Source: Guyanagaster necrorhizus
Taxonomy: Eukaryota; Basidiomycota; Agaricomycetes; Agaricales; Physalacriaceae
Direction: 5' to 3'
Length of the DNA stretch: 64,000 bases
NCBI RefSeq assembly: GCF_019112545.1
Contig: NW_025064889.1
Coordinates: 951,654-1,015,653, forward strand
This document shows, piece after piece, positions 44,387-58,011 of the stretch. Both the position numbers and the translations under genes were made by a program. Numbering within the stretch: position 1 is the stretch's first letter; every line of letters begins with the position of its first letter. The notes beneath the pieces are model-generated. The model saw only the letters and a list, made by a program, of their open reading frames with translations, had not been told where the DNA came from and ran no database searches.

Positions 44387-45253
44387 TCGGGCGTCCAGAA
44401 TATTCGAGAGAATTCCTGCCAGCAGACGAAAGAGGTTCGTAGGGAGAGATGGTCAGTGATCCCTCTAGTCAAGTGCCTCAAGGGACTTTCGAACCGTTAT
44501 ATCAGCTTTATAGTGCCTTCCCATATATGGTAATACCGGCACTCTATCGGCAGCGACAGATTGGACACAAATAACTCTTGTTGTTGTTCTTATTTATATA
44601 TTACAGACAGCGCAAATGTAGGCCAATGCTAGTGTACACGACTGTGTGATGACTACTAGTACTAGTAGTGCAAACTCAAGGTGAAGCCTGTTTGTTTTTC
44701 ACCACAGGATCACCAATTAGAAAGGCAGCCATTCATGATATGGGAAATACCAGCAGACCGATGAATTCCTGCATGTACTCTTAGAGCTGGCAGCCTCAAG
44801 ACATCTCAGAGATGAGTGTTTCAACTGCAGCACACAGGCTCTGGGTTGCTGGCTATCTAAGACCCCAGCATTTATAGAACCATCACATCCCACCGACAGC
44901 AGGCCTGAGCATGGTAACATGCCAGCACTGTCACACCATGGCCATGGAAGATCCCGAGGGGCTGGAAGCCTGTAGTAACATCAAAAGGATATATATATGG
45001 ACATCAAGTCCTGGATTAATTCCGAGATCACCATACAGTTTAGCCTGAACGACTGCAAAAAACCTCTTATGGGGATATTCATGCCAATGTTTTTTCAACT
45101 AGTTATAGATTCAGCTTTCACCGCAGCTATGATTTAAATAAAATTGAAACATTCACTCACTTCATTCAATGCTTTGTGTCCTACTACAAGTTGCATCCAC
45201 ATGCTCTTATCTTTCAGGCTTAACTTTGAAATTACACCTTGGTGATTACCATC
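44387..45253. other. Divergent intergenic region, possibly with an old repeat fragment
   Basis: 867 bp between two divergent genes. The part from about 44.7 to 45.2 kb is low in CpG and more AT-rich than its neighbours, which could mark a decayed mobile element. No LTR match to families A or B is visible. Confidence 0.35.
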
Positions 45254-46736
45254 ATGAAGTCCATCCTCAAGACTCTCATTGAAACCACAAAATCCTACCC
45301 TGTCATTGACAATCATGCTCACCCCCTTCTTACTGCAGAGAATAAAGCCTCTTTCCCACTCGAGGCCCTCTTTACTGAAGCAGAAGGTGATGCTATAAAG
45401 GACTCTGTCCACTCGCTATCTTGTTTTCGTGCAACTGCTCAATTGGGGCAGATATTGGGTTTGGACGAACCCTCATGGGATGACATAAAGAAAACGAGAA
45501 ATCAGATGGACTACGGCGATCTATGCAACCTGCTCATGAGGCCGACCCGCATCCAATGTCTTTTGCTCGACGACGGCCTCGGAGGCGTCGCTGAAATGGC
45601 TGAGGATTGGACGTGGCATCGTCAATTCAACTGCTCCGTCAAGCGTATCGTCAGGATAGAAACCGAAGCTGAAGTACCCTCAACACCCTTAGAGCATCTG
45701 CATTAATAATCATCCCGACACAGGCTATTCTTGTCCGCATGGTAAAAGAGTCCGAGTCTGCTCCTGACTTGTTGACTCTGGCAAATTTTACGCAACAACT
45801 TCACAAGTCGCTTTCTGTCAGCGCTGCTAGTGAACAAGTTGTTGCATTCAAGTCGATTGCGTGCTATCGTACCGGCTTAAATATCGCCACTTGGAATTTA
45901 CAGAATGACCTTCGCGATTCTTTCACCTCGGCCCGACAAAAGTGCGCAACAGACGGGAAGATCAGGCTTGCTCATAAGCCTTTTAATGACCATATCATCC
46001 GCGTTGCCCTTGAGATTGCTGGAGAACACAACATTCCAGGTACCACCAATTTTGTTCAGCTCCATGTCTTCTCATGCTTACTCTCTTAACAGTACAATTC
46101 CACACAGGGCTTGGGGACAATGACATCTCGTTGGCGTTTTCGTCACCCTCCTACCTGCAGCCTATCATCAAAGCTTGCCCCAAAACCCAATTCGTTCTAC
46201 TTCATTCCTCGTATCCTTACACGCGTGATGCGGGATACCTGACTTTGGTATATGCGAACGTATTTCTGGATTTTGGGGAGGTGCGCCATCTCTCATTCTA
46301 GACCATCTTTCTGGTTGTACGTACGGAATTTTATCCAGATATTTCCCATGGTTTCAGCGCACGGGCAGAGAGCTGTGATCCGGCAGATGCTCGAAATAAC
46401 GCCGACGAACAAGATTTTATGGTCTAGTATGTCATCCTACATTCTCGCAGTCGCGTTTCCTGAGTTATTTTTCCAGCCGATGGACATTGGTTTCCAGAAA
46501 CTTATTATCTCGGTACGCTTCAAGCTAGAACCGCACTGTGCGAGGTAAACAGTCATCAGCCCATAGCCATTAAATTTCCACTGCTCACATGGCTGTAGGT
46601 CCTCTCAGAATTAGTCACTTGTGGAGACTTGACCGAAAACCAGGCGGTCAAGATTGTGCAGGACGTTCTATTTCATAACTCGAACCGAGTATACAATTTA
46701 GGACTCGAGCCAAACCTAGTACATGAAGAGAAATGA
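45254..46736 (+). CDS. FluG-type amidohydrolase, stand-alone
   Basis: Metal-dependent amidohydrolase-fold protein related to the N-terminal half of FluG/nodulin-type proteins. It starts MKSILKTLIETTKSYPVIDNHAHPLL. NHAH supplies the first two metal-binding His. Further sites are VQFHTGLGDND after an exon junction, VLLHSSYPYTRDAGYL, and STDGHWFPETYYL (Asp late in the barrel). The reading ends GLEPNLVHEEK at 46736. Introns lie at about 45680-45723, 46042-46090 and three further places. No glutamine-synthetase half follows, so it is the amidohydrolase part alone, of roughly 400 residues. Substrate unknown. In FluG-like fusions the pair is linked to development or gamma-glutamyl metabolism, which does not automatically apply here. 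Confidence 0.85.
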
Positions 46737-47542
46737 TAACGGCTGGAGTCAATCTGTCGCATTATATTAGCACCTGGACAATTGATTAAGTGACCAACTG
46801 ACTGCCCTTTCTGACATTCTCATGCGAGAGAAGGAATATACTTACAAACCTCTCGAGGTAGGTGTGGTGTTGAGCCAACACTTATGCATATTATCTCATT
46901 CGATTTACAGTATCATGGCAGACAAACATATAAATGGACCCAGAGAAAACCCAACGCATCCAGCATTCGGACGGCGCTTATTGAGGCTATAGGGAGCGAG
47001 ACACAATTCCTCTGATTTGTCCACACCTTGATAAAGGCCTACGCACTGCGTGCGCTGCCCGGGGGCGGCAAGACTCAACCCGAAGATGCTAAGACGTCCA
47101 CCATTTACCAGGAATCTCACAGCTCACGCGGTCACCGTCCATCTCGCAATCTCAAAATACAGCCTAGATCAAAGTGCACCTAAGCCATCATCTATTAGTT
47201 TACATCCGCGTCACCACATCCTTCGTCATCCGTGACGATGCTTAGACAGAGCCAAGGAGAAAAGGACTTGAAAGTTGGGGGTTGTCTCACAAAAGCAGCC
47301 ATCACAGATTCTGCGCTGTAAAAAAAACTGACTTTGAGAAGCGAGCAGACAAATCGGAATAAAGGGCATACTTTTGCAAGGAAATCCAACAGCGTAGCTC
47401 ATTCCCGGCGGGCATGATATAACGCTTCGGCTTGCGTATATACCTGTTAGATTGTTAGTTGAATATCTCATCAATTACGTTGGAATAGACTTACAGCGCT
47501 ATCCCAATCCATTGTGTCATCCAGTAGCATGAAAAGCCCTGT
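46737..47542. other. Intergenic region between convergent genes
   Basis: No gene supported. On the minus strand a short spliced reading just after YAE1 (MLLDDTMDWDSA, intron with gtaagt...aacag, then VYTQAEALYHARRE and stop, about 47531-47400) is possible but too short to judge. Confidence 0.3.
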
Positions 47543-48144
47543 TCAACTTCTTTCCACATCCAGGCCCAGTCTTTCCATCAGATTCTTCAAACGCTCCCTT
47601 AGATGCTGAAGATCCTCCAGGGTAGGCCGTGCCTCGTCAGCCCTGAGAGACTTTCCAGCCGACAGCCTATTCAACATATCCTCGAGATCCTCCATCTTCT
47701 TCTTCTCGTCAATCTCCTCCAGTTCGGGCGCGCCGTCCTCGAGATGTTCACGAGCGTGCTCCTCCGCCTCCAAGTCTCGAGGCGCGATATCGGAGAATCG
47801 AATGCTCGACAATGCTGAGGAAATACTCCGAGCCTCTTCCTGGCCCTGGTCTGTTGCAGAAGAGAGAAATGCTGCAAGAACGGACGCGATGCCCCGGAGG
47901 AGTCCCAATTCGTGTCCTATGGGCACGCCTACCTGGGCAAATCCAGCGTCGAAGCCCTCCTGTAAAGCAGCCTCTTTGCCTGCAGTTATGCCCTCACGAT
48001 ACCCGGTCTACATTCAAATCAGACAGTTGCAATGAATTCAGTAGAAAGGCTTCGTACATTAGTGAATTCCGATGACATTTTGGTCCATTCAGCTTCACCA
48101 GCATGTAAATCCGAAGTCACTTCTTCGTCCCAGTCGCTGTCCAT
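47543..48144 (-). CDS. YAE1: Yae1 domain protein (CIA adaptor for Rli1/ABCE1)
   Basis: In yeast the Yae1-Lto1 pair links the cytosolic iron-sulfur assembly machinery to the ABC protein Rli1. Two exons: 48058-48144 (MDSDWDEEVTSDLHAGEAEW...) and 47543-48007, 183 residues in total. The deca-GX3 repeat typical of the family is clear across residues 30-65: GYREGITAGKEAALQEGF then DAGFAQVGVPIGHELGLLRG. The remaining C-terminus is helical and highly charged (Glu/Arg/Leu). The closest alternative is Lto1, which shares the GX3 motif. The acidic W-containing N-terminus and the order of the motif favour Yae1. Confidence 0.8.
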
Positions 48145-48567
48145 TGCAACCGCAGTAGGCAGTGAAGGTTGCGGATAGGTTCAGTATTTCAAATTCCGAG
48201 TCCGCCTTCCCCTCGACAGCCGCTGTTGCATGAATTTTATCACTTAGTAACTGCCTCGCTTAGAAGAGTATCCCATGATACTTAAGAAGCTGACCCATTT
48301 ACTCTAAAAATCAGAGATACATCTCACAGAAAAGTTCTTTGTCCTGAGGGACCGATCAGGGACCTCGATATGCCTATTTTCTTTATCTTTCTCTTCACTG
48401 GTATATCGAATTCCGGTTTACATTTTATTCCAAGCTGGTGAACTGGTATATTGATGCCGTAGTCTACCCACATCTTCTAAATCGTACCCGAAATCAGTAT
48501 AAAAAGGACGGCGGCAGATGCTTCAATCATGAAAATGCCAGCCAACAATCTATGTACCCCACAGGCT
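48145..48567. other. Short intergenic region
   Basis: YAE1 upstream and 3' region of the next minus-strand gene. No gene recognised. Confidence 0.4.
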
Positions 48568-51095
48568 TCATAAAGCACCATAAGCAACCTGACCATCTAT
48601 CACTGTAGAGGTCACTTTGGCGTCCAAAATCTCTCCAACCGGGATTGTCATAATGTCCCGGTCCAAAACCACGAAATCAGCCTTCTTCCCCGGCACCAGG
48701 GAGCCCAAGTCCGTTTCAGCAAAAGAAGCATACGCGGCGTCCAGCGTCATGCCTTTTAAAGCTTGAGTGCGCGTCAACTTCTGCTCGGGGTACCTTTTAC
48801 AACTTGGGATTTAGTATCGTGGGCTGAGAGCATACGGAAAGCTCACCATCCATCGGGACCGTGAGGTGATGTCCCGTCTATAGAGAGTCGAGATACAGCA
48901 GCGTAGAAGCCTAGAAGTGGATTTACGCCTTCGACGGGGAAATCGGAACCAAGAGGAAGGACTTTTCCGACAGAGGCTCTGTGATAGAAGAAGGTCAAGA
49001 TAGGTGAAGTAAAGTTATTGAAACTGACTTGAGCAGAGACTGATACGCATATGCACCCTTCATTCTGTCAGGACCCTACAACGTGATCTTGAGAAGTAGT
49101 GAAAGCAAATTATGAGGATAAATACCAAGCGTGTCTCTGCGTACCACATATCACTTGTCCTATGGTTGCAGTTTGAGAGAGATACACTCGGGTAAGAATG
49201 AAGCTCACGCATGAGTGGGCTGGACACTAGGGATGACTAGGTGATACATCGTTCGAACGTGAGTGATTATATGTGTATGTGACGGTGATCAAACACGCAC
49301 CACCAAGTCTGCCAACCCTTTCAATGTCTGCAAGTGTCATAATTTGAGAGTGTTCGATTCGAGGCCTCCATTTCGTTATATCCGTTTCTCGGGATCCATT
49401 TTGTCCTAAAATAACATCTTCTAAGATGCCTAACACAATGCTGTTGGCCTTGTCACCGATACAGTGTATATTCTTCAAAGAGCGTTAAGCAAAGAGAAAA
49501 GACAACGTAAAAGTACGAACCACTTGCCAGTCATCTTGATGGAACTGATGAACAAGCCTCGATAACGCTTCTTGTGGTATTCGCATGATACCGCTGGTTT
49601 CTGGTTTATCAGAATAGGGCGCCAGAAGGGCAGCACCCCAAGATCCCAAAGCGCCTGTCAGGTGCGGATGAATGCCTTGCTACAATCTGAATGAGTTCGC
49701 ACCATCAGTAAAGAGCTTCACGCTCCTCAGATTAAGTCTACCGTCTCTCCCATAGTTTATCAGTCTACGAAGTTGAGGACCCCAGTATTCGTCAGAAGAC
49801 ACGCTTCCCATAAGATAAAGTCGAATCTAATGAATCGTACAATGCTTTCGGCTTATAAAATGATATCTTCACTTACGGGGAGAGTCCCTGTTTCGGCTTG
49901 CCTCAAATTTATGTCAGAAACGCCACCTTCAGTGTCTCGAGGTTGGGACTTACTTCATCAGAAATTCGATGACCTCGAGCTCAGCGGCGGCGTCGTGAAC
50001 AGACGTTAATCCATACTGGAGTGCCATCTTCATAGTGATTTCAAAGAAATTGGACAATTCTGCTTCAGTGTATTTTGGATGCGGGATAATCGACATTGCG
50101 TTGTCCAAAAATACGCCTAACAGGCGTCAGAATGGGGCGGTATCTCGTTGCAAGTGCGCACCAGTGGACCGTCCTTCGGAGTCACGAACGATGATTCCGC
50201 CTTCTATTTCTGATGGCATATTGTCACCGATGAGTTCGAGGACGCGAGTAGAAACCCATGTAGCATGAACATCCACTCTATACAAGGCAATAGGTCTGCC
50301 TGAGAGGAGTGGGTCCGTGGACAAATCTTCCTTGAAGTATGAAGGTTCAGAATAACATCTGGTAATCAGCAAAATGGTGCTTACTGCAGTGGGAAATTCA
50401 CCGCCAGGCCATTTCGTTTGATCCCATCCCATTCCTTGGATCCAACGTGTTGGATCACGTTCTACGTCAGGATGGGACAGAATGTACGTCTTGATAAGAT
50501 CTATGACATCTTTTATTTTGATAAATAAATCTCGTCAATATCATGACAATGCGTGCTCACCGGGCACAGACCTGGCTTTCTCTAACTCTAACTGCATCTT
50601 GAAGCCATTCTGGATGATATGGGCATGCGAATCTGTCCATGTGAGTCGTGTTCTGTGTCTTTTATCATACTAAGGAAATAGTACCTGCAAGTCCTGGAAC
50701 GACAACAGACGTTGGTGGTATAGTAATTACTTTGGGGGACCATTCGAGAAACTTGGAGATCCATGCAGGGATATAAGGCCTAAGAGTAAGTGGTATCAAT
50801 GGATATTTATTCGCAAAGTCAGCTAAAAAAAAGTTGTTCATTATTATGACACCGCATAACATTTCAAACACCAACCAAGGTTTCCAGTGCCTGCTATTCG
50901 CGAACCAACGACAGATAGGCATTCCACCCTCGGATGAGCCTCGTCGACGGTATAGATATTGCAGGTAGACGAGCAGACGACCAAGCGGGATGTATATGGG
51001 TAATTCCAAGCAACGAGAACGACGCCAAGGATGCCAAAAAGCCAGAATATGTTCGCCCTTGGCCAGGGAGGGTTTGTTATCTTCGCGTCCGGCAT
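48568..51095 (-). CDS. Membrane-anchored amidohydrolase family 3 (YtcJ-like)
   Basis: Member of the amidohydrolase_3 family (metal-dependent hydrolases). It starts MPDAKITNPPWPRANI at 51095, directly followed by one hydrophobic segment (FWLFGILGVVLVAW), a likely signal anchor. The beta-sandwich entry is TCNIYTVDEAHPRVECLSVVGSRI. Later parts are GMGWDQTKWPGGEFPTA, RPIALYRVDVHATWVST (HATW contributes to the site), HCIGDKAN (metal His and substrate Asp), RPRIEHSQIM (metal His) and a C-terminal LVPGKKADFVVLDRDIMTIPV. It ends GQVAYGAL. Many short introns. The usual size of the family (about 550 residues) fits the locus. Substrate unknown. It shares a 91-bp promoter interval with the plus-strand PCT1. 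Confidence 0.85.
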
Positions 51096-51186
51096 GGCGG
51101 TTCCGATCGAAAGTCGTCATGTACACGTGATCATGCGGAACTCTTCGAGACTTCCTGCCGATCTTGATCTTTTACGAGCAACGCCC
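51096..51186. promoter_or_regulatory. Very short divergent interval, amidohydrolase / PCT1
   Basis: Only 91 bp separate the two chosen ATG codons. The frame upstream of 51187 is open further to the left, so the 5' UTR of the plus gene may overlap the minus gene. Confidence 0.45.
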
Positions 51187-52672
51187 ATGGAGCCGCCAGT
51201 TCCAGACTCTGCATCCATCCAAGGCGCCCACAAAAGGGCCCTCCATGGTAAAAAATCGATAGCTAAATATCCAAAGGCTTTCGATTCACCAGCATACGAT
51301 GCGTACGTATGTTATTCTTCAAGTGTCTGATTAAGGCTGAAATCCAGAAATTCAGGTCTGAAGAAGACAACGATCCGTTGACGGACGACGGCTCTTCAGC
51401 TGTATCTGTACCGGCGCCCTCTCGATTTCCAAATATTTCTGCAAAGTTGAACAGTACCTCCAAGGGGACAGTTACTCGCGCCAAGCATCATTTGGCCTCC
51501 AGCTTCCTATCCGACTCTGACGGCGTCGATTCCCCCACCTACGACGGTGACATCGAATCCAGTACAACAGCAGGCCCAGATATCGTTTCGTCCAAGATAT
51601 CCCATCACCACCACGCTTCGTCGACATCCACCCTGAACACCCCAATTACGCCTGCTTTTCTACCACCTACCCTTCATTCCGGAACCATAGATTCAGCATT
51701 AGCGTCACGGATGCACAAGAATGAGGTCACCTCACCAGTCTTTATAACCAGCCCCTCCATACCACCGCAGGTCCCGGAAGAACCCACAGTACCGACGGCA
51801 TCCCAAGAAGCCTTCAATCCAGCGGCCTTGACTAAGGAAGACATCCAGGCGTTCGTTCAAACAGCAATCGATGGTGAGACGTGGCGAAAGTACAAAATCA
51901 GTAAACCTCCCATCGATAGACCTGTCCGTATCTATGCCGATGGTGTGTTAGCTCTCTCTCTCTATCGGCGTCCCACTCTGACAGCGTGAATACAGGTGTT
52001 TACGATCTCTTCCACTTTGGGTGCGTCTAAATTGTCCCGTCTTACAGCACTGTTGATACCAAGGAAGGGTGTCATCAGCCATGCGCTCCAACTTCGCCAG
52101 GCCAAACTAGCTTTCCCATTCGTCTATCTGCTCGTGGGCGTTTGCTCTGATGAACTTGTCAAGGCCAACAAAGCGCGCAGTATTATGGTACACGCTGAAC
52201 GGTGAGAGCGACACCTTTGAATCATAGTCAATCTCCCTCAAACGTGCGTCGGCTATAGCCTAGAAGCAGCAAGACACTGTCGATGGGTTGATGAAGTCGT
52301 GCCCGAGGCACCCTGGATCATCGATCAAGAATTTTTGGACAAGTATCAAATCGATTACGTCGCCCATGATGAAGATCCATACGTCGCTGAAGGACACGAA
52401 GACGTATACTCTTTTGTCAAAAGCCAGGGTGCGTCGCACGCCTCATTTATATGCTTTTGATTGACAGCATAGCTACAGGCAAGTTCATTCCTACCCGAAG
52501 GACTCCAGGTGTGTCGACCTCAGAACTTTTGGAGCGAATCGTCTCGGGATATCGAAGACGAGACTTTGATGCGAAACTGGTCAAAATGGGACACGCAGAA
52601 CTGTGCGCAGAAGGTAGTGATTATGATGAGATGAGCAGTAAAAGTGCTAGTCGATCCATGAGCCCAACATAA
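51187..52672 (+). CDS. PCT1: Choline-phosphate cytidylyltransferase
   Basis: Rate-limiting enzyme of the CDP-choline route to phosphatidylcholine (CTP + phosphocholine to CDP-choline). ATG at 51187 ([19 protein letters not shown]), exon 1 to 51302, exon 2 from 51356. A Ser/Thr-rich N-terminal region of roughly 200 residues precedes the catalytic domain. The domain reads [23 protein letters not shown] (HxGH nucleotide motif, split by two introns), then [36 protein letters not shown] and [13 protein letters not shown] (RTxGVSTS signature). After the signature only about 45 residues remain ([15 protein letters not shown] ... SASRSMSPT), so a long amphipathic membrane-sensing helix is not obvious. 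Stop at 52672. Confidence 0.92.
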
Positions 52673-53524
52673 GAGGTGCTTCGGATTGGCGTGTAGGTCA
52701 TTCGATTGTATTGTCACTCAAATGTTCAAACACTACTATAGACCTGTCTAAATAAATACAGTGCTGACTACCTTTATGAACTTCAAGGCTAGCGAAACGG
52801 AAGCCATTTATCGGTGGTAGGAATTTAAGACCTTGCTGCAAGAAGAACAGAACGAACCATATGACAATCTCGATATTTTGATGCGGTCTTTCATGTTTGT
52901 TGGTTCACCGTTCCAAAGTAAGAGCCATCATTCTAGAATGTAGTTTGTACTTGACGGCTTTGCTAGCTCATTCACTCATCACCTCATGTTCTGCTCTCGT
53001 GGTCGAGCATAGTGATTCCCCCAAACCCAGCGGACCGGAAGTCAGTGTTCTCGTGACAAAACATCAATGCTAGAAAGCCAGAAACCGTTCGACGGGAACA
53101 AAATCGGTTACAGGACTTTGACGAGATGACTTCGCATCTCTGACACGACACCCGCCCTTCTTTCATGATGAAGACGGCGTTGTGCGCTTACAAGCCGGGC
53201 TTGCCTAGTACACCTTCAACTGCGCTCTTTTCGCTGTTAATATCGGGACATTGCTCTGCTGTATAGACTCCAGTATCATATCGACGATTTGCACCGTATG
53301 CGGGCACGTCTCCCTCCCAAGCCGCCAGTAAATTTCGACTAAGCATCTTTCCGGTGCTGGGAGTTTCTAATTAGGGTCCCACGAGGCCAATTCAATTCGG
53401 CGCCGGATGGGCTATAATTGCTGAGGCCATCCAGGCTGGGTCAGAATTAGCATCCATGTAGATCACGAATGCCATGCTTGAAATCTTTGAAAATGTTTCA
53501 ATAAGACTCGAATAGCACACAGCG
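52673..53524 (+). pseudogene. Possible decayed gene fragments
   Basis: Short plus-strand open pieces with coding character are scattered here. One at about 52790-52918 (SETEAIYRW, stop, EFKTLLQEEQNEPYDNLDILMRS) is followed by a gtaaga donor-like site. Others lie at about 53150-53280. No continuous frame and no recognised family. The fragments could belong to a dead gene between PCT1 and ATG17. Low confidence. Confidence 0.25.
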
Positions 53525-55214
53525 TTAGTTAATGCTCAAGGACCTCAAGAAGTCTCGGTCAATCTCTGGCACCACTTCTGTGATCTCCCCATCTCTCGGG
53601 ACAACTTCCCACTGCGTAGGTGGATTACCGATAAACAAACATATGTCCTCAGGTAAGTGCGCGCCGTGTTCCACGTTGAAATGTTCCCGAACCAGCTTCT
53701 CTTCTATGAGAATCTTTCAGGAGATGTCAGATAGGAGTAATCCATGGTATCTCACCGTCAGTCATAGCTTCCAGCTGGGCATTCATTCCGCGCACGATGT
53801 TCTCGGCTGCTTCCGAATACACTCTCCGTCGCTCGATTTCAAGGATGAGCTTTCCGAACGCCGTACGATACAATATAAATCGGTCATGCAGATTTTCAAT
53901 CGTGAGAAGCTGCTGATGGAGCTCCGATAATTTCTCTTCGCATTCGGCTTCGACGGAGTCCTGCGTTTCCAGCATTTCTGTCATGATATCCCCCAACTCA
54001 TCAAGATCATCTAAAATATCATGAAGACCATCAAGTTGGACCTGCGAAGAAGACTTAAAGTTGACGAAAGTGCCACTGGAGACGTTGGTGAAGATATATG
54101 ATATATATGGGTGAGGGGATGCGAGCTTACTAGACAGTCTTGACAGAAGCTATGTAATCCTCTAGATCAGCCATGATAGCAGGCAGTTCCTCCGTGTCGC
54201 GGTTCATCTCTATAGATCACGTTAATAGAAACGTTATGCCATGGAACGCAACCCACCCTGCAGGTCCCCATCACTAAACGCCTCCCCAGCCTCACTATCC
54301 CTCAAGGCACTCGCCATTTGATCATAATGACCCGTAAGACTCTCCAAAAGCTTCGCCATAGCATGGATCGTTTCATCCTGCGAATTTAGATGACTCTCGA
54401 TTGCAGCCGGGGGAACCTCATCAGGTAGCGAGTTTCGTATACTCGTTATTGTACTTCTTAGAACCTCAGGAAATTCATCTGTCCTGCCTAGGATATCCTG
54501 GCTGAAATGAGATGGGCATAGCGCGGAACCCGTGCGGCACAGCACGTACGTCTAACACGAGTCGTTCATTCTCCAATGTATCCATGATTTCATCAATGGC
54601 TCGGTCGTCCACAAAATCGCGCAAAGTCTTCCACGTCGTCCTATCGGCCAGCAGCTTATCATGAATTCTGACAGTAGCTGATGGACTGCGCTGTGATGAT
54701 GGAGGCTTCTCCTCCTCATCTGAATGCTGGCTCCCGAATATTGACGACCCTCTAGACGTTTGGTAAAGTTCTGGCGGTACACGCTGAGATCCCAAGGATT
54801 CCAGGACATTGTCAAGAGCATTAGAGCGCTTGATGCGTGATTGATCCCATTCCTAGGTCAAGGTCAATGTCTGAGTAAGGGGCAGAAACGGCTGACCACA
54901 CCTGCACTTCTTTGCTCAGCCTTAGCCGTCTTTCCTCTATACTCTTTGCTACACCCGCTGCCAGCTAGATAGATTCCACAGCCATTAAGCCATTATTCCA
55001 CTGCAATATAAGTAGACAGTAACACCTTGAGTTGCTCTACCACGGCGTCAGTGATCCATTTAATCTTGGCATCCAGAGCAAAGATGTCCACAGCACACTG
55101 CGTTGTAGCATTTGAGATATCATTTGCACCATGGCAGAGCTGTTCACCGTGCTGTAAAGCCTTTTTGGATTGTAGAACAAGAGAAACCAAGTGCGGTTGT
55201 TCGACGGTGGACAT
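53525..55214 (-). CDS. ATG17: Autophagy-related protein 17
   Basis: Scaffold of the fungal Atg1 kinase complex that organises the phagophore assembly site in starvation-induced autophagy. It starts MSTVEQPHLVSLVLQSKKAL at 55214. It is a long helical protein with LLESLTGHYDQMASALRDSEAGE (family motif H-x-D-x-x-x-A-x-x-x-x-E), the stretch ELGDIMTEMLETQDSVEAECEE, and NLHDRFILYRTAFGKLILEIERR. The last exon has LVREHFNVEHGAHLPEDIC and ends FLRSLSIN at 53525. Introns of about 50-60 bp separate at least six exons. The coiled-coil character and family motifs make Atg17 (Atg11/RB1CC1 is much larger) the best call. It lies on the same strand as SNF1, upstream of it in the window, with 319 bp between. 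Confidence 0.88.
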
Positions 55215-55533
55215 GAGTCAGAGCAGGACGTGTGCGGCAAATACCGATACCGCTTTCTTTGATGCTAAGAGATGATACAATCTAGGATCTTGAAAAGTTA
55301 CTCCATCTTGATTGATCAAATGCCTTCTGATATCATCCTGGTGACGCTGTTAGCCGTCATAGCAGACACTGGCATGTAACGGAACAAGAATATCTAGTGA
55401 ACCTGAGCGTACGGTAGCGAGGGATGCCCCTCTAGTGTGTAGTGGTATCTGAACAAAAACTGCTACAGTAACAAAGCAAAAGAAACATTACGATACAGCA
55501 CATGAAACAATACAATAAATAATACAGACAGAT
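55215..55533. other. Intergenic: ATG17 promoter / SNF1 3' region
   Basis: 319 bp between two minus-strand genes. No gene seen. An aataaat signal-like sequence near 55514-55520 is on the wrong strand for certainty. Confidence 0.4.
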
Positions 55534-57835
<2,302 letters not shown>

Positions 57836-58011
57836 GATGGGTCAAAAGGAAGGCTTTGCTTCCGCCGAGCGAAGCGAGCTACGGTGGGAGAAAGGAACTG
57901 AATTGTACAAATATTTGCATGGAACTGGAATTTCAATGCATCTTATCTTATCTACAACATACAATTTACATCATTCTGAGTTGGCCAATCAATTCAGAAT
58001 CGGCCCTGACA

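Noticed and set aside
44640..44670. actagtactagt palindrome-like sequence near 44.65 kb
   Set aside because: Too short and simple to support a functional site.
52440..54000. tRNA genes in the gene-rich half
   Set aside because: No sequence with both A and B boxes and a fitting cloverleaf was noticed by eye. A tRNAscan run would settle it.
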